Assembly: GCA_018269075.1 (NCBI GenBank)
Contig: JAFDVJ010000056.1
Coordinates: 7,895-49,350 of the forward strand
Direction of reading: 5' to 3'
Source: Acidobacteriota bacterium
GTDB lineage: Bacteria; Acidobacteriota; Blastocatellia; Pyrinomonadales; Pyrinomonadaceae
DNA: 41,456 bases
Under the pieces are notes generated by a model, which had not been told where the DNA came from, made no database searches, and was given only the letters and a program-made list of their open reading frames with translations. Positions 40,779 through 41,456 of this stretch are shown piece by piece (the first letter of the stretch is position 1; every line of letters begins with the position of its first letter). The position numbers and the translations under genes are program-made.

Positions 40779-41213
40779 ATGGATTGGAAATCGAACATCA
40801 TCGAAAATGAAGCTGCGGTGCACGAGCTGCTCCGCGGCGTGAAGACGATCGCCGTGCTCGGCATCAAGACCGAAGCGCAGTTCCAGCAGCCCGCCTTTTA
40901 CGTCCCGAAGTATATGCAGGACAAGGGTTACCGGATCATTCCGGTGCCGGTCTACTACCCCGAAGCGACCGAAATCCTCGGCGAAAAGGTTTACCGCCGG
41001 CTCGCCGACATCCCTGAAAAAATCGATCTCGTCAACGTCTTTCGCCGCCCGGCGGACATCCCGGCGCACGTCGCCGACATCCTCGCCGCGCGGCCCGCCG
41101 CCGTCTGGTTTCAGCTCGGCATCCGCCACGACGAAGCCGCCCGCACGCTCGCCGAACACGGCATCAAGGTCGTGCAGGATCTGTGTCTGATGGTCGAGCA
41201 CAGATACATTTAG
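40779..41213 (+). CDS. CoA-binding protein, YccU-like
   Basis: 144 residues, compact CoA_binding_2 Rossmann domain. It has KTIAVLGIKTEAQFQQPAFY, MQDKGYRIIPVPVYYPEATE, ILGEKVYRRLADIPEKIDLV, the VFRRPADIPAHV motif, VWFQLGIRHDEAARTLAEHG and VVQDLCLMVEHRYI, all canonical for YccU. Known members bind CoA or related nucleotides; physiological role unclear. No Shine-Dalgarno. Its TAG is the start of a heptamer array. Confidence 0.92.
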   Translation: MDWKSNIIENEAAVHELLRGVKTIAVLGIKTEAQFQQPAFYVPKYMQDKGYRIIPVPVYYPEATEILGEKVYRRLADIPEKIDLVNVFRRPADIPAHVADILAARPAAVWFQLGIRHDEAARTLAEHGIKVVQDLCLMVEHRYI

Positions 41214-41244
41214 ATTTCGGATTTCGGATTTCGGATTTCGGATT
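41212..41244 (+). repeat. Heptanucleotide array at the CoA-binding gene stop
   Basis: The TAG stop merges into GATTTCGG repeats, about four units, same orientation as the gene. Further right (41322-41338) is a GCCGGTATCCTGCCGGC hairpin. Confidence 0.9.
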
Positions 41245-41368
41245 TGTTTGTTGCGGCTCGTTTACGATCTACGTGAAAATTTGAGGGCTTCGAAACCGAA
41301 TAAATCCGAATCGGAGCGCCGGTATCCTGCCGGCAAAGCGTTTAAGACACAAAACCGCGAGGATTAAA

Positions 41369-41456
41369 GTGTGTGACAAAACTTGTTGGAATAATGAGCG
41401 GTAAATCTGCGATCGGGTTTTAAACGATCCCTAAAAACACGAAAAAACACGAAAGA
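41369..41456 (+). repeat. Dispersed ~160-bp repeat, copy B (cut by window end)
   Basis: It starts GTGTGTGACAAAACTTGTTG and follows copy A (2963 onward) to the window edge, where the central stem begins (CCCTAAAAACACG). Confidence 0.85.

Noticed and set aside
10175..41244. Tandem arrays as CRISPR
   Set aside because: Units of 7-9 nt are contiguous with no spacers and there are no cas genes.

Overview
The window is 41.5 kb of GC-rich bacterial chromosome. It most resembles Acidobacteriota, probably class Blastocatellia (Pyrinomonadaceae-like). That placement is inferred from gene style: a very large secreted FG-GAP/VCBS plus Calx-beta protein, many small secreted orphan proteins, FabI-type fatty acid synthesis, methylmalonyl-CoA genes, and gene ends littered with 7-9 nt tandem repeats. 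There is no rRNA or tRNA gene, no CRISPR array, no prophage and no recognisable transposase gene.

Layout. 1-0.9 kb: 5' part of a secreted repeat protein, cut by the window edge. 1.7-2.9 kb: 23S rRNA uracil methyltransferase (rlmD-like) whose 3' end seems to carry a small non-coding insertion. 3.5-6.3 kb: a P-type cation ATPase of Na/K-ATPase (IIC) style. 6.4-7.9 kb: a DrrAB-type ABC exporter pair. 8-10.2 kb: a secreted orphan, an M48 zinc peptidase with zinc ribbon, and cutA. 10.6-14.4 kb (minus): a LOG-family protein, fabI, a two-TM membrane protein and a PfkB kinase. 14.6-20.5 kb (minus): the 1965-residue secreted modular protein. 20.9-23.6 kb (minus): two small operons of secreted/VOC/BamD-like proteins. 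23.7-26.9 kb (minus): pntAB transhydrogenase. 27-31.9 kb (minus): mtnP, a secreted alpha/beta hydrolase, two orphans and a small HEMGH metallopeptidase. 32-34.4 kb (minus): an MBL hydrolase and a parvulin-type foldase. 34.5-36.8 kb (minus): methylmalonyl-CoA epimerase, meaB and a coupled secreted orphan. 37-41.2 kb: a secreted orphan, a DinB-like protein, acyl-CoA dehydrogenase, and a tandem pair of CoA-binding proteins.

Most genes are housekeeping or metabolic. Functional links are modest: pntAB, fabI and acyl-CoA dehydrogenase concern NAD(P)H and fatty acids; epimerase and MeaB serve propionyl/methylmalonyl-CoA metabolism (the mutase is not in the window); the ABC pair is one transporter.

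The unusual content is between genes. (a) Short tandem arrays (mostly 7-mers) start at or within about 20 nt of stop codons of many genes and often face an inverted array across the spacer. One heptamer array lies inside, and in frame with, the MBL hydrolase gene. (b) A cluster of hairpins at 10.3-10.5 kb keeps loop sequences while the stems co-vary. (c) A ~160-bp palindromic repeat family has three members. (d) A REP-like palindrome has two members. (e) A MITE-like insertion sits at the rlmD stop. Several + strand genes have a sigma70-like promoter ending about 6-9 nt before the ATG and no Shine-Dalgarno, suggesting leaderless mRNAs. No defence or other clearly novel multi-gene system could be supported.
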